Positions 52,048-60,079 of a DNA stretch of 64,000 bases are shown here, piece by piece. Numbering within the stretch: the stretch's first letter is position 1; every line of letters starts with the position of its first letter. The DNA lies in the NCBI RefSeq assembly GCF_007990755.1, contig NZ_BJXA01000011.1, positions 1 to 64,000 of the forward strand. The letters run 5' to 3'. The position numbers and the translations under genes are program-made. Below the pieces are notes generated by a model, which saw nothing but the letters and a program-made list of their open reading frames with translations, was not told the DNA's origin and did not search any database. The DNA comes from Nocardia ninae NBRC 108245. Its GTDB lineage: Bacteria; Actinomycetota; Actinomycetes; Mycobacteriales; Mycobacteriaceae.

Positions 52048-53727
52048 ATGGGGCACATCGACATCAACGGGATCGGGTATGCGCTTCCCGACGGTCGCGT
52101 TCTGCTGGACGAGATTTCGTTCCGGGTCGGCGAGGGCTCGAAGGTCGCCCTGATCGGCGCGAACGGTTCCGGGAAGACCTCGCTGCTGCGCATCGTCGCC
52201 GGAGATCTGACGCCCAGCACCGGCGCGGTGACGCGCAGCGGCAGCCTCGGCGTCATGCGGCAGTTCATCGCCCGCGAGGACGCCGACGTGCGCGACCTGC
52301 TGTTGTCGGTGGCGGCGCCGCGATTACGCCAGGCCGCGGCAACGGTAGCCGCGGCGGAGGCGAAGATGTTGGCGCGCAACGACATCGACACACAGATGGC
52401 GTACGCGTCCGCACTGGCCGAATGGGGCGACGCGGGGGGATACGACGCCGAGGTGCTGTGGGATGTGTGCACCATCGAGGCGCTCGGCGTGCCGTTCGAC
52501 CGATGCCTGCGGCGTGCGGTGCGGACGCTGTCCGGTGGCGAGCAGAAGCGTCTCGTGCTGGAGGCTTTGCTGCGCGGCACGGACGAGGTACTGCTGCTGG
52601 ACGAGCCGGACAACTTCCTCGATGTGCCCGGCAAGCGCTGGCTGGAGAGTCGGCTGATCGAGACGCCGAAGAGCGTGCTGTACGTCAGTCACGACCGCGA
52701 GCTGCTCGCCCGCACCGCGCAGCGGATCGTCACCGTCGAGCTCGGCGCGGCCGGGAACACCGCGTGGGTGCACCCGGCCGGGTTCGAGACGTATCAGGCC
52801 GCGCGCGCCGACCGGTTCGCGCGACTCGACGAGCTGCGACGGCGATGGGACGACGAACACGTCACGCTCAAAGAGCTGGTGCAGATGTATAAGCAGAAGG
52901 CGGCTTACAACTCGGACATGACGTCGCGGTACCGCGCGGCGCAGTCCCGACTCGCACGGTTCGAGGAGGCCGGGCCACCCGAGGCGCAGCCACGGCAGCA
53001 GCACGTGGCGATGCGGTTGCGCGGCGGGCGGACCGGTAAGCGCGCCGTGGTATGCGAGCGCCTGGAGCTCACCGGCTTGATGCAGCCGTTCGACCTGGAG
53101 GTCTGGTACGGCGATCGGGTTGCCGTGCTCGGCGCCAACGGCTCGGGCAAGTCGCACTTCCTACGGCTGCTCGCCGCCGGCGGCACCGACCCGGATCCCG
53201 AGCATCGACCGGTCGGCGACCTGACCGTCGAACCGGTGTCACACACCGGGCGGGCGCGGCTCGGGGCGCGGGTGCGCCCGGGGTGGTTCGCGCAGACCCA
53301 CGGTCGCCCCGACCTGGCCGGCCGCACGCTGCTGTCGATCCTGCACCACGGTGACGAGCATCGGACCGGGTTGCCGCGCGAGGAGGCGTCCCGGGTGCTG
53401 GCCCGATACGAACTGGCAGGCGCGGCGGAGCAGACGTTCGACTCGCTCTCGGGCGGGCAACAGGCGCGGATGCAGATCCTGCTGCTCGAACTCGGCGGCG
53501 CGACACTGCTGCTGCTGGACGAACCGACCGACAACCTCGATCTCGTCTCCGCCGAGGCCTTACAGCAGGCGTTGAACAGCTTCGACGGAACGGTGCTCAC
53601 GGTTACCCATGACCGATGGTTCGCCAGGGACTTCGATCGCTTCCTCGTCTTCGGCGCCGATGGTGGTGCCTACGAGTCGGCCGAGCCGGTGTGGGACGAA
53701 GGGCGCGTCACCCGGCACAGAGCCTGA
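52048..53727 (+). CDS. ABC-F family ATPase
   Basis: Soluble protein of 559 residues with two ATPase domains and no membrane segments. Walker A: GANGSGKTS and GANGSGKSH. Signatures: LSGGEQKR and LSGGQQAR. Walker B: LLLDEPDNFLD and LLLDEPTDNLD. The inter-domain linker (WDDEHVTLKELVQMYKQKAAYNSDM) would contact the ribosome. Such proteins act on translating ribosomes, some protecting against ribosome-targeting antibiotics. The dedicated TetR gene with a shared operator suggests drug induction, but resistance is not shown. There is essentially no room for a ribosome binding site, so translation may be leaderless. Confidence 0.9.
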   Translation: MGHIDINGIGYALPDGRVLLDEISFRVGEGSKVALIGANGSGKTSLLRIVAGDLTPSTGAVTRSGSLGVMRQFIAREDADVRDLLLSVAAPRLRQAAATVAAAEAKMLARNDIDTQMAYASALAEWGDAGGYDAEVLWDVCTIEALGVPFDRCLRRAVRTLSGGEQKRLVLEALLRGTDEVLLLDEPDNFLDVPGKRWLESRLIETPKSVLYVSHDRELLARTAQRIVTVELGAAGNTAWVHPAGFETYQAARADRFARLDELRRRWDDEHVTLKELVQMYKQKAAYNSDMTSRYRAAQSRLARFEEAGPPEAQPRQQHVAMRLRGGRTGKRAVVCERLELTGLMQPFDLEVWYGDRVAVLGANGSGKSHFLRLLAAGGTDPDPEHRPVGDLTVEPVSHTGRARLGARVRPGWFAQTHGRPDLAGRTLLSILHHGDEHRTGLPREEASRVLARYELAGAAEQTFDSLSGGQQARMQILLLELGGATLLLLDEPTDNLDLVSAEALQQALNSFDGTVLTVTHDRWFARDFDRFLVFGADGGAYESAEPVWDEGRVTRHRA

Positions 53728-53758
53728 TCCGCCACCAACGGTGTTGCGCCCCAGCGTT

Positions 53759-53774
53759 TATCACAGCTGCGATA
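53759..53774. promoter_or_regulatory. TetR-type operator before the tetR gene
   Basis: TATCAC-AGCT-GCGATA matches the ABC-F operator with one base change in the second arm (GCGATA for GTGATA). It ends 10 bp before the start codon, the same distance as at 52048. Confidence 0.75.
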
Positions 53775-53784
53775 CATTGGCCCG

Positions 53785-54375
53785 ATGCCAGCTCGCATCG
53801 ACGCCGAACAGCGCCGCCGCCACGTCGTCGAGGCGGCCTTCCGCCTAGTGGTCGCCGAAGGCCTCGACGCCCTTTCCCTGCGAAAGGTCGCCGTCGAATC
53901 GGGATTGAACATTGGCTCGGTGCGGCACTACTTCGATGACCACCAGGACCTCCTCGCCGCCGCGGCAGCCGAGGTCGGCGACCGCATGGGACAACGACTT
54001 TCCCGCCATCCCATCGCAGCCCTGCGCGGATTGACCGGCCGTCGCGCCGTCGACGCCCTCCAGTCGCTACTCGAAGAGCTGCTTCCGATAGATGAGGAAC
54101 GCCGAACCGAGTCGATCGTGCTGCTGGAGTTCATCGTTGCCGCCCGGACGAAGCCGGTATTCCGCCCGGTCACCGAACAGATGGCCGCCGATCTGCGCCA
54201 GGTGGTCACCGATTCCCTGCGCGCCCTCGCCGTCCCCGCGCCGCGAGAACAGGCCGCACAACTCACCGCGATCATAGAAGGGCTGAGCTTGGATGCGGTG
54301 ACGCCACACGGTTCGCTAACGGTCGAGCGCCTCCGCAAAACCCTTCGAGCGCATCTGCGTTCGCTGCTCGGCTAG
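53785..54375 (+). CDS. TetR-family regulator of the ABC-F gene
   Basis: Repressor of 196 residues. HTH: RRRHVVEAAFRLVVAEGLDALSLRKVAVESGLNIGSVRHYFDDHQDLL (~8-55), the RutR/AcrR-like type with SLRKVA. The C-terminal domain (VDALQSLLEELLPIDEERRTE...) is repeated nearly intact in a truncated copy at 57345-57751. Operators before this gene and the ABC-F gene predict autoregulation and control of the ABC-F protein. Likely ligand: the compound against which the ABC-F protein acts. Confidence 0.9.
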   Translation: MPARIDAEQRRRHVVEAAFRLVVAEGLDALSLRKVAVESGLNIGSVRHYFDDHQDLLAAAAAEVGDRMGQRLSRHPIAALRGLTGRRAVDALQSLLEELLPIDEERRTESIVLLEFIVAARTKPVFRPVTEQMAADLRQVVTDSLRALAVPAPREQAAQLTAIIEGLSLDAVTPHGSLTVERLRKTLRAHLRSLLG

Positions 54376-54387
54376 CGAATCAGTCGT

Positions 54388-54579
54388 TCAGACGTGCGTG
54401 TCATCGCCCACCCTGGCCGAGCAGTTGTCAGGCTGGCTTCGGGCCACCGTAACACCGTTCAAGATAGTCTCGCCTTCGAGGGTTGAGTAAATGCCGCCAC
54501 CGAATCGGTCACCGCCGCTCTTCAATTCACAAGGGAATACAATTGGTTGTTGGAGAGAGCGTTTCTGACCGCTAGAGGC
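54388..54579 (-). pseudogene. Remnant of a beta-helix secreted protein (C-terminal end)
   Basis: A 64-codon open stretch convergent with the intact tetR. It reads GGDRFGGGIYSTLEGETILNGVTV and then ARSQPDNC, the pattern of a last parallel beta-helix coil followed by the common N-x-PDNC end. Stop codons lie immediately upstream and there is no start or signal peptide. It corresponds in position to the frameshifted beta-helix gene beside the truncated tetR at 57.3-58.6 kb. Confidence 0.65.
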
Positions 54580-54645
54580 TTAATGTTACCGGCAGTCAGC
54601 CGGAACCGGGCAGGTGCAACAAATGAGAACCCTAAAGATCAACCA

Positions 54646-54680
54646 CGCTTCACCGGGGTTCTTTTAACCCCGGCGAAGCG
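54646..54680 (-). terminator. Intrinsic-type terminator hairpin
   Basis: CGCTTCACCGGGGTT and AACCCCGGCGAAGCG form a 15-bp stem with one mismatch around a 5-base loop. It lies 23 bp past the stop of the small secreted-protein gene. There is no long T-run on either strand, as is common in actinobacteria. Confidence 0.75.
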
Positions 54681-54703
54681 GCGTGTTCCCAGGTTCCGTG
54701 TTG

Positions 54704-54967
54704 TCATCGGTTAATTCGGTTGCGGTTGACCGAGTACGACCACCCGTTGCCATCCGATGTGGCGACCCAGGTACATGAGGTCGAGGCCCTATCATCCCTG
54801 TAGCGGGCGTCTACGCATTCGTTACGAGTGCCGAAGGAGAATGATTCGGTCGGGAGGTGGTGTGCGAAGCCTGGATCCGTGGGGCGTTCCGGGTCCGCAG
54901 CGGCAACACCAGCGGAAAAAGCGGCAGCCGCGAACATCATAATCCCGACAGTGCTTGCTTTGCGCAT
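54704..54967 (-). CDS. Small secreted protein
   Basis: Protein of 87 residues. A signal peptide spans ~1-24 (MRKASTVGIMMFAAAAFSAGVAAA, cleavage before DPERP). The mature part of ~63 residues has two Cys (NECVDARYRDDRASTSC) that could form a disulphide, and a Trp/Ser/Asn-rich end. No family recognised. GAAGGAAG lies about nine bases before the ATG. Base composition is lower in GC than the flanks, suggesting recent acquisition. Confidence 0.75.
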   Translation of the reverse strand: MRKASTVGIMMFAAAAFSAGVAAADPERPTDPGFAHHLPTESFSFGTRNECVDARYRDDRASTSCTWVATSDGNGWSYSVNRNRINR

Positions 54968-55329
54968 GATTAATTCTTCCTTCTACGGTAGGTCGATAGG
55001 CTCAATCACCATCGACGTTGTCCTTCGAGCAGCGACAATCGGCGGCGCTGACGCGTCGCATCATCTATGCTGAATTCTTTGCGCTATACGGATTGGTCAG
55101 CAGCGAACAAATCTAAGAAAATGTTGCGCTACCTCCGTAAAGCCGGAGGCCGCAGCCACCTTCACTGAAATATATTGACGCTCCACGTGATAGCGAACCC
55201 TCGTCCGGCGAACTCACAAATTCCCCCCTTGGGCATGATTCGATCTTATCAATCAGTATCGTCATACAAAGAGGAAAGCGCTGCAATATGTCTGCCAAAA
55301 CATGGCAGACATATGCCACGTTGTGGCAG
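54968..55329. other. AT-richer intergenic region with a strong stem-loop
   Basis: Gene-free and clearly lower in GC than the rest of the window. At 55286-55314 there is a perfect 12-bp inverted repeat, ATATGTCTGCCA and its complement around AAACA, followed by a smaller GCCAC-GTT-GTGGC. These sit just past the stop of the AftA-like gene (minus strand) and probably end its transcript. No gene, RNA or mobile-element ends were recognised. Confidence 0.65.
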
Positions 55330-57177
55330 TCAGCGGTGCACTAAGACGGTGAACGGGCCGACCTCGGTACGAGTGAACTCCGCGCCGTCGAAAAGGGCGC
55401 CCGGGAACGAGATCGTTGTGTAGGTGCGGGTGCCGCCGTTGTCGTGCAGTGGATCGCTGGCCAGCCTCAACAGGTAGTCGGATCCGGAGCGGCGCAGCAC
55501 GAACACCGTGGGAGCAGGGCGTGGACTGCGATCGAGTTCGCCAACCAGCTCGCTGGGCGTGCTCAGTGCTGCCCAGTTACGGATCTGCTGCACACGGGAG
55601 TCATAGGAAGACAACGGATTCGAGTATCGGGCGCTTTGGGCGAGGAACCCTCGGTACGGATAGATCGCCAGCAGAGTTGTGTCCCCGGTCAAGACCACGC
55701 TGTCGCGGCGGGTCCGGCGCGTCATGTCGATGATAGCCGCATCGACGCGCTCGTATTCGGCCACCGATGAGACCGGGTATCCATCAGCGCGCACCCCGTC
55801 GCCATCAGTGTCGGTGTAAGCAGCGCCGATTGGCACGCCGAGTACATCCGGGACATGCTGGGAGAACCCCAGCACGCCGATCACTGCGACAGCGGCCGTG
55901 ACGCGATGAAACTGTGCGGGCCGGCGCAGGATCGTTGAGATCGCGCGGATCATCGTGGCTGCCGTGAACACCCCAATAGCAGCGATGAAAACCCGACCTG
56001 TAGCGCCCCATTCGTCCGCATAGACCTCGGTCTCGCTCAATGCCTCAATCCCACGCAGCCGCAGGTATGTGCTCCAGGCCAGCGCGGCGAGAATAACCGC
56101 TGACGAAGTCATGAACAGCCATCGCCCTAGGACGCTCTGCCACTTTGGCCATCCTTCGATGGCAGCGACTCGATTGGTCGACACAGTCAATGCCAGCAGC
56201 GCGACGAACGTCACCGCACCGGTAGCGATCACGAAGGAGGCTTTGTTGAACGCCGCACACAGCCCCAGATAGGCCACCACACCTACGAGCCGCGCCCACA
56301 CCTCAGCCGCGCTGGTGGCACGACGCGTGATCCCCGCGGTTGCGGATTGGCCTGCAGGACCTCGCAGCCCGGTCCACGCTGCGAACAGTGCAGGAACCAA
56401 CAACAGCAGACAGATCGTGAACGCCGGATCCGGTGCGGCGTAGGCAACAGCCACCGCCGTGGTGACGCTTGCGAGCACGATCGCGATGTCGGTGCGTAGC
56501 ATCCGTGACCACCAGACCAGTGCGAGAACCGCCGCAGCTGCGATCGAAGCAATCGCATACGGTTTCAACGCCTCCCACCCTGGTACCCCAGCAACCACCG
56601 CTACACGGCCACCCAGCCAGTACCAGCCGGCAGACTGATCCGGAGGCAGGCCGACATAGGTGCCGTCTTGCCACGCCGGACTATCGGCGAAACGCGTCAG
56701 CAACTCGCTACGCCACTGCTGATCAGGCGACAAACCCGACAGGTACAGGCGCGACGCGGCCAATGGCATGCCGATGGTGACCGCCACAAAACCTGATAAC
56801 CCGATCCACCCCAGCACTCGCGTCAACTTCATCCGCAACCTCGCAGCCGGTACCGAGAGTTGCCTGCGCGCCATCACCACCGCGGCACACAATACAGCGA
56901 TTGCCGAGACCTGACCGACTGTAGTCAACGCCCGCAGCACGTGAGAGGTGGTGAACGCGGGCCACCTAACACTCGACTCCACCACTACGACGACGGCCGC
57001 AACCGCCACCGCAACACCAACGGCAACAACACTTTCAACGATTGCCGAAGTGAGTTGTAGCCCCTCGGGACGATCGTCGCGCACTGATCTGCCTGGCACG
57101 TGCTGCGGATCCCCGGCAGCCTCCACGTCCTTGCGCCGTGAATCGTTCTGTCCGCACAAGACCGGAGAAACCTTCAT
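55330..57177 (-). CDS. AftA-like arabinofuranosyltransferase paralogue
   Basis: Membrane protein of 615 residues with about eleven helices and a C-terminal extracytoplasmic domain (~480-615). The loop LSPDQQWRSELLTRFADS then GTYVGLPPDQSAGWYWLGGR resembles AftA, the GT-C enzyme that puts the first arabinofuranose on cell-wall galactan from decaprenyl-phosphoarabinose. AftA is about 640 residues, so the length fits. The region is lower in GC and is bracketed by a partly duplicated tetR, so it is more likely an acquired paralogue than the housekeeping gene. The start at 57177 has weak ribosome-binding support. Confidence 0.78.
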   Translation of the reverse strand: MKVSPVLCGQNDSRRKDVEAAGDPQHVPGRSVRDDRPEGLQLTSAIVESVVAVGVAVAVAAVVVVVESSVRWPAFTTSHVLRALTTVGQVSAIAVLCAAVVMARRQLSVPAARLRMKLTRVLGWIGLSGFVAVTIGMPLAASRLYLSGLSPDQQWRSELLTRFADSPAWQDGTYVGLPPDQSAGWYWLGGRVAVVAGVPGWEALKPYAIASIAAAAVLALVWWSRMLRTDIAIVLASVTTAVAVAYAAPDPAFTICLLLLVPALFAAWTGLRGPAGQSATAGITRRATSAAEVWARLVGVVAYLGLCAAFNKASFVIATGAVTFVALLALTVSTNRVAAIEGWPKWQSVLGRWLFMTSSAVILAALAWSTYLRLRGIEALSETEVYADEWGATGRVFIAAIGVFTAATMIRAISTILRRPAQFHRVTAAVAVIGVLGFSQHVPDVLGVPIGAAYTDTDGDGVRADGYPVSSVAEYERVDAAIIDMTRRTRRDSVVLTGDTTLLAIYPYRGFLAQSARYSNPLSSYDSRVQQIRNWAALSTPSELVGELDRSPRPAPTVFVLRRSGSDYLLRLASDPLHDNGGTRTYTTISFPGALFDGAEFTRTEVGPFTVLVHR

Positions 57178-57344
57178 GGTCGAAAGCTACGGGATCTTGC
57201 TGTCTGCCTAGCATCAGACCTCCTGGCAACACCCGACTCTCAAACCGGCACCCCAGGTGACGCGCGAACTGACCAGCCTCGTCGGCCCTGGAGTCTCCTG
57301 CACTCGATGACTAACTGTGACGATGCGCGGCGTGTCGCGGTGCG

Positions 57345-57751
57345 CCGAGGTAGGCGACCGCATAGGACAACGACTTTCCTGCCATCGCAGCGCGGCATTG
57401 CGCGGATTGACCGGCCGCCGAGCCGTCGACGCCCTCCAGTCACTGCTCGAAGAACTGCTGCCGATCGACGAGGAACGCCGAGTCGAAACGATCGTGCTGC
57501 TGGAGTTCATCGTCGCTGCCCGGACGAAGCCGGTGTTCCGCCCGGTCACCGAACAGATGGCCGGCGACATGCGCCAAGTGGTCACCGATGCCCTGCGCGG
57601 CCTCGCCGTCCTTGAGCCACGAGAACAGACCGCACTACTCACCGCGATCATAGAAGGGCTGAGCTTGGATGCGGTGACACCGAACGGTTCGCTCGGCGTC
57701 GAGCGCCTCCGTAGAACCCTTCGGGCGCACATACGTTCGCTGCTGGTCTAG
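57345..57751 (+). pseudogene. Truncated duplicate of the TetR gene
   Basis: From VGDR onward it matches the C-terminal 134 residues of the TetR protein at 53785-54375 with about 19 differences, for example ALQSLLEELLPIDEERR identical. The DNA-binding half is missing; the sequence before 57345 is unrelated, although an ATG at 57317 keeps the frame open. Similarity also runs a few bases past the stop. Without the HTH it cannot bind DNA; at most it could be a dimerising dominant-negative protein. Confidence 0.85.
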
Positions 57752-58580
57752 CGATTCGGTCGCTCGAACACCAAGGTGACCGTGCCTTCGGCACCGTAGA
57801 TGCCGCCGCCGTATGCGGTGGTTCCGTCTTCCACCACGATTTTGTTGCCGCTGACCGTGCTGCCGGTCAAGACAAGCGTTGCGGCGGAGTTGTAGATCCC
57901 ACCCCCATACGACGCGGTGTAGGCATTGAGGTCGTCGTCCTCGCTGACGCGTTGGGCCACAGCAATATTGTCGGTGACCTTGCTGTTGTCGAGAGTGGCC
58001 GTGCCACCATCGCTGTTGTAGTAGCCGCCACCGGAGCTCTTGTACTTCTGTTGCGCTTCAGCACGATTGTTGGTGACGGCGGTGTTGGTCAGCTTCAGCG
58101 TGCCGCCCTGGTTGAAAATGCCGCCGCCATCGCGGGCCTTGTTGCCGGTAACGAGGCTATCGGTCAACGTGACCGACCCTTCGAGTTGGTGAAAGCGCCG
58201 CCACTGGTGCTCGACGAGTCGGCGCCGGTGAGGATGACATTGGTCAGCGAGAGCGTCCCGCCCTCCTTCACTTTGATGAAGCCATAGTGATCGTCGTTCT
58301 GATGCTTCAGGGTGAGTTTGCCGCCTTTGGCGGTCAGGGACAGGGTGCCGTTGACGGGGTGTTGCCGTTCGGTGACGGTCACGACGCACCCCGCCTCGGG
58401 CGTCTCGATCGTCTCTTCGACCGTGCCGTCGTCGTTCGCCTTATCCATCCAGGCGGTGAACATCTCTGCCGTGGGGCATGAGTCCGCTTGTGCGGCAGGG
58501 ACAGTCGGCGTGAGAACGAATAAGCCCATACATGCGACACTCGCCAGAATCCTCGCGGTTACGGCCATGAATGCGGTCAC
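57748..58580 (-). pseudogene. Secreted beta-helix repeat protein with a frameshift
   Basis: The N-terminal frame (58580-58164) has a signal peptide (ASVACMGLFVLTPTVPAAQA) and enters beta-helix repeats (GTLSLTNVILTGADSSSTSGGAFTNS). The repeats continue in another frame to 57748 (GSVTLTDSLVTGN, GGGIFNQGGTLKLTNTAVTNN, GGGIYNSAATLVL). The switch is near 58176-58184, where one base seems to be missing. The repeats of ~25-40 residues with GGGI[FY]N resemble polymorphic outer-membrane-type parallel beta-helix proteins. Probably a pseudogene, or a sequencing error. It is convergent with the truncated tetR. Confidence 0.75.
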
Positions 58581-58778
58581 ATCTCCAGTTCTTCCTCGGG
58601 GAATGGGCGCGGGCAGCGCGCGATCGCTATTCGCTGCCCGGACCCAGGTGGATGGGTGCGCGGGAGCGTGGGCGGGCGGGTTGCGCGAGTCAAGTCACTG
58701 CGCCTGCAACAGGACGGCCATCACCGAATCGGCGCCGAACCACCAGGCAGCTACGCCCGGCACCCGGGCATAAGAAAA

Positions 58779-58806
58779 GAGGCTCCCGGAGTGATCCGGA
58801 AGCCTC
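58779..58806 (-). terminator. Intrinsic terminator of the tRNA gene
   Basis: On the minus strand GAGGCTTCCGG and CCGGGAGCCTC pair around ATCACT with one mismatch, followed by TTTT. It lies ten bases past the tRNA 3' end. Confidence 0.9.
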
Positions 58807-58815
58807 TTCCATTTG

Positions 58816-58889
58816 TAGCGGGGACAGGATTTGAACCTGCGACCTCTGGGTTATGAGCCCAGCGAGCTACCGAGCTGCTCCACCCCGCG
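58816..58889 (-). tRNA. tRNA-fMet (initiator, CAT)
   Basis: A 74-base cloverleaf starting CGCGGGG with 3' arm CCCCGCT plus discriminator A. The anticodon loop is CTCATAA. Initiator marks are present: no Watson-Crick pair at 1:72 (C and U) and three G-C pairs at the base of the anticodon stem (CTGGG with CCCAG). The T-arm has GGTTCAAATCC. CCA is not encoded. Confidence 0.95.
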
Positions 58890-59111
58890 TCGGTAAACAC
58901 AACATTACACACGGGTTCACGTCGATGCCAAATCGCCTGGTCGGCGGGCATATTTGCGATGACTGAGCGCCGTTCGCGGCGGGCGTACCCGCAGCCGGAA
59001 ATCGAGCCGGAGACCACGGGCCACACACGGCGGGAGCCGGCGAGCCGTGCCCGAAGCACCCGGTTTCGCTATGCCGATGGGCCTATCACTGCCGACGGCA
59101 ACCGCTTAAAC

Positions 59112-59125
59112 GTGATCCGGGTCAC
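59112..59125. promoter_or_regulatory. CRP-like binding site upstream of rpf
   Basis: GTGA-TCCGGG-TCAC is a perfect palindrome of the cAMP-receptor-protein half-site with 6-bp spacing. It lies about 30 bp before TATAAC (59150s), a plausible -10 element. In M. tuberculosis, rpfA is a CRP target, so the arrangement is credible. Confidence 0.65.
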
Positions 59126-59215
59126 TATATCGTAGTGATCTCGAACACATAACGTTGCTATAACAGACCGTCCAGAATGCGTGTCGATGCCATTTCCGAC
59201 CTGCGCAAAGGATGA

Positions 59216-60001
<786 letters not shown>

Positions 60002-60020
60002 GCGCCTGCAGCACAACGAA

Positions 60021-60056
60021 AGCGGCGCTGCTGTCCCTGGGGACGGCAGCGCCGCT
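60021..60056. terminator. Bidirectional terminator between rpf and UPF0182 genes
   Basis: AGCGGCGCTGC and GCAGCGCCGCT form a perfect 11-bp stem, extended inward by GTCC/GGAC, in the 78-bp gap between the two convergent stop codons. There is no T-run. Confidence 0.85.
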
Positions 60057-60079
60057 TCGCGTTTCGGTTCGGACCTACC

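Noticed and set aside
55286-55314. Perfect inverted repeat considered as an insertion-sequence end or attachment site
   Set aside because: Only one copy, no transposase or integrase and no target duplication; its position after a stop codon fits a transcription terminator.
58816-58889. Initiator tRNA considered as an integration site for the adjacent 54-58 kb island
   Set aside because: No duplicated tRNA 3' end or integrase gene was seen; the tRNA has its own terminator and looks undisturbed.
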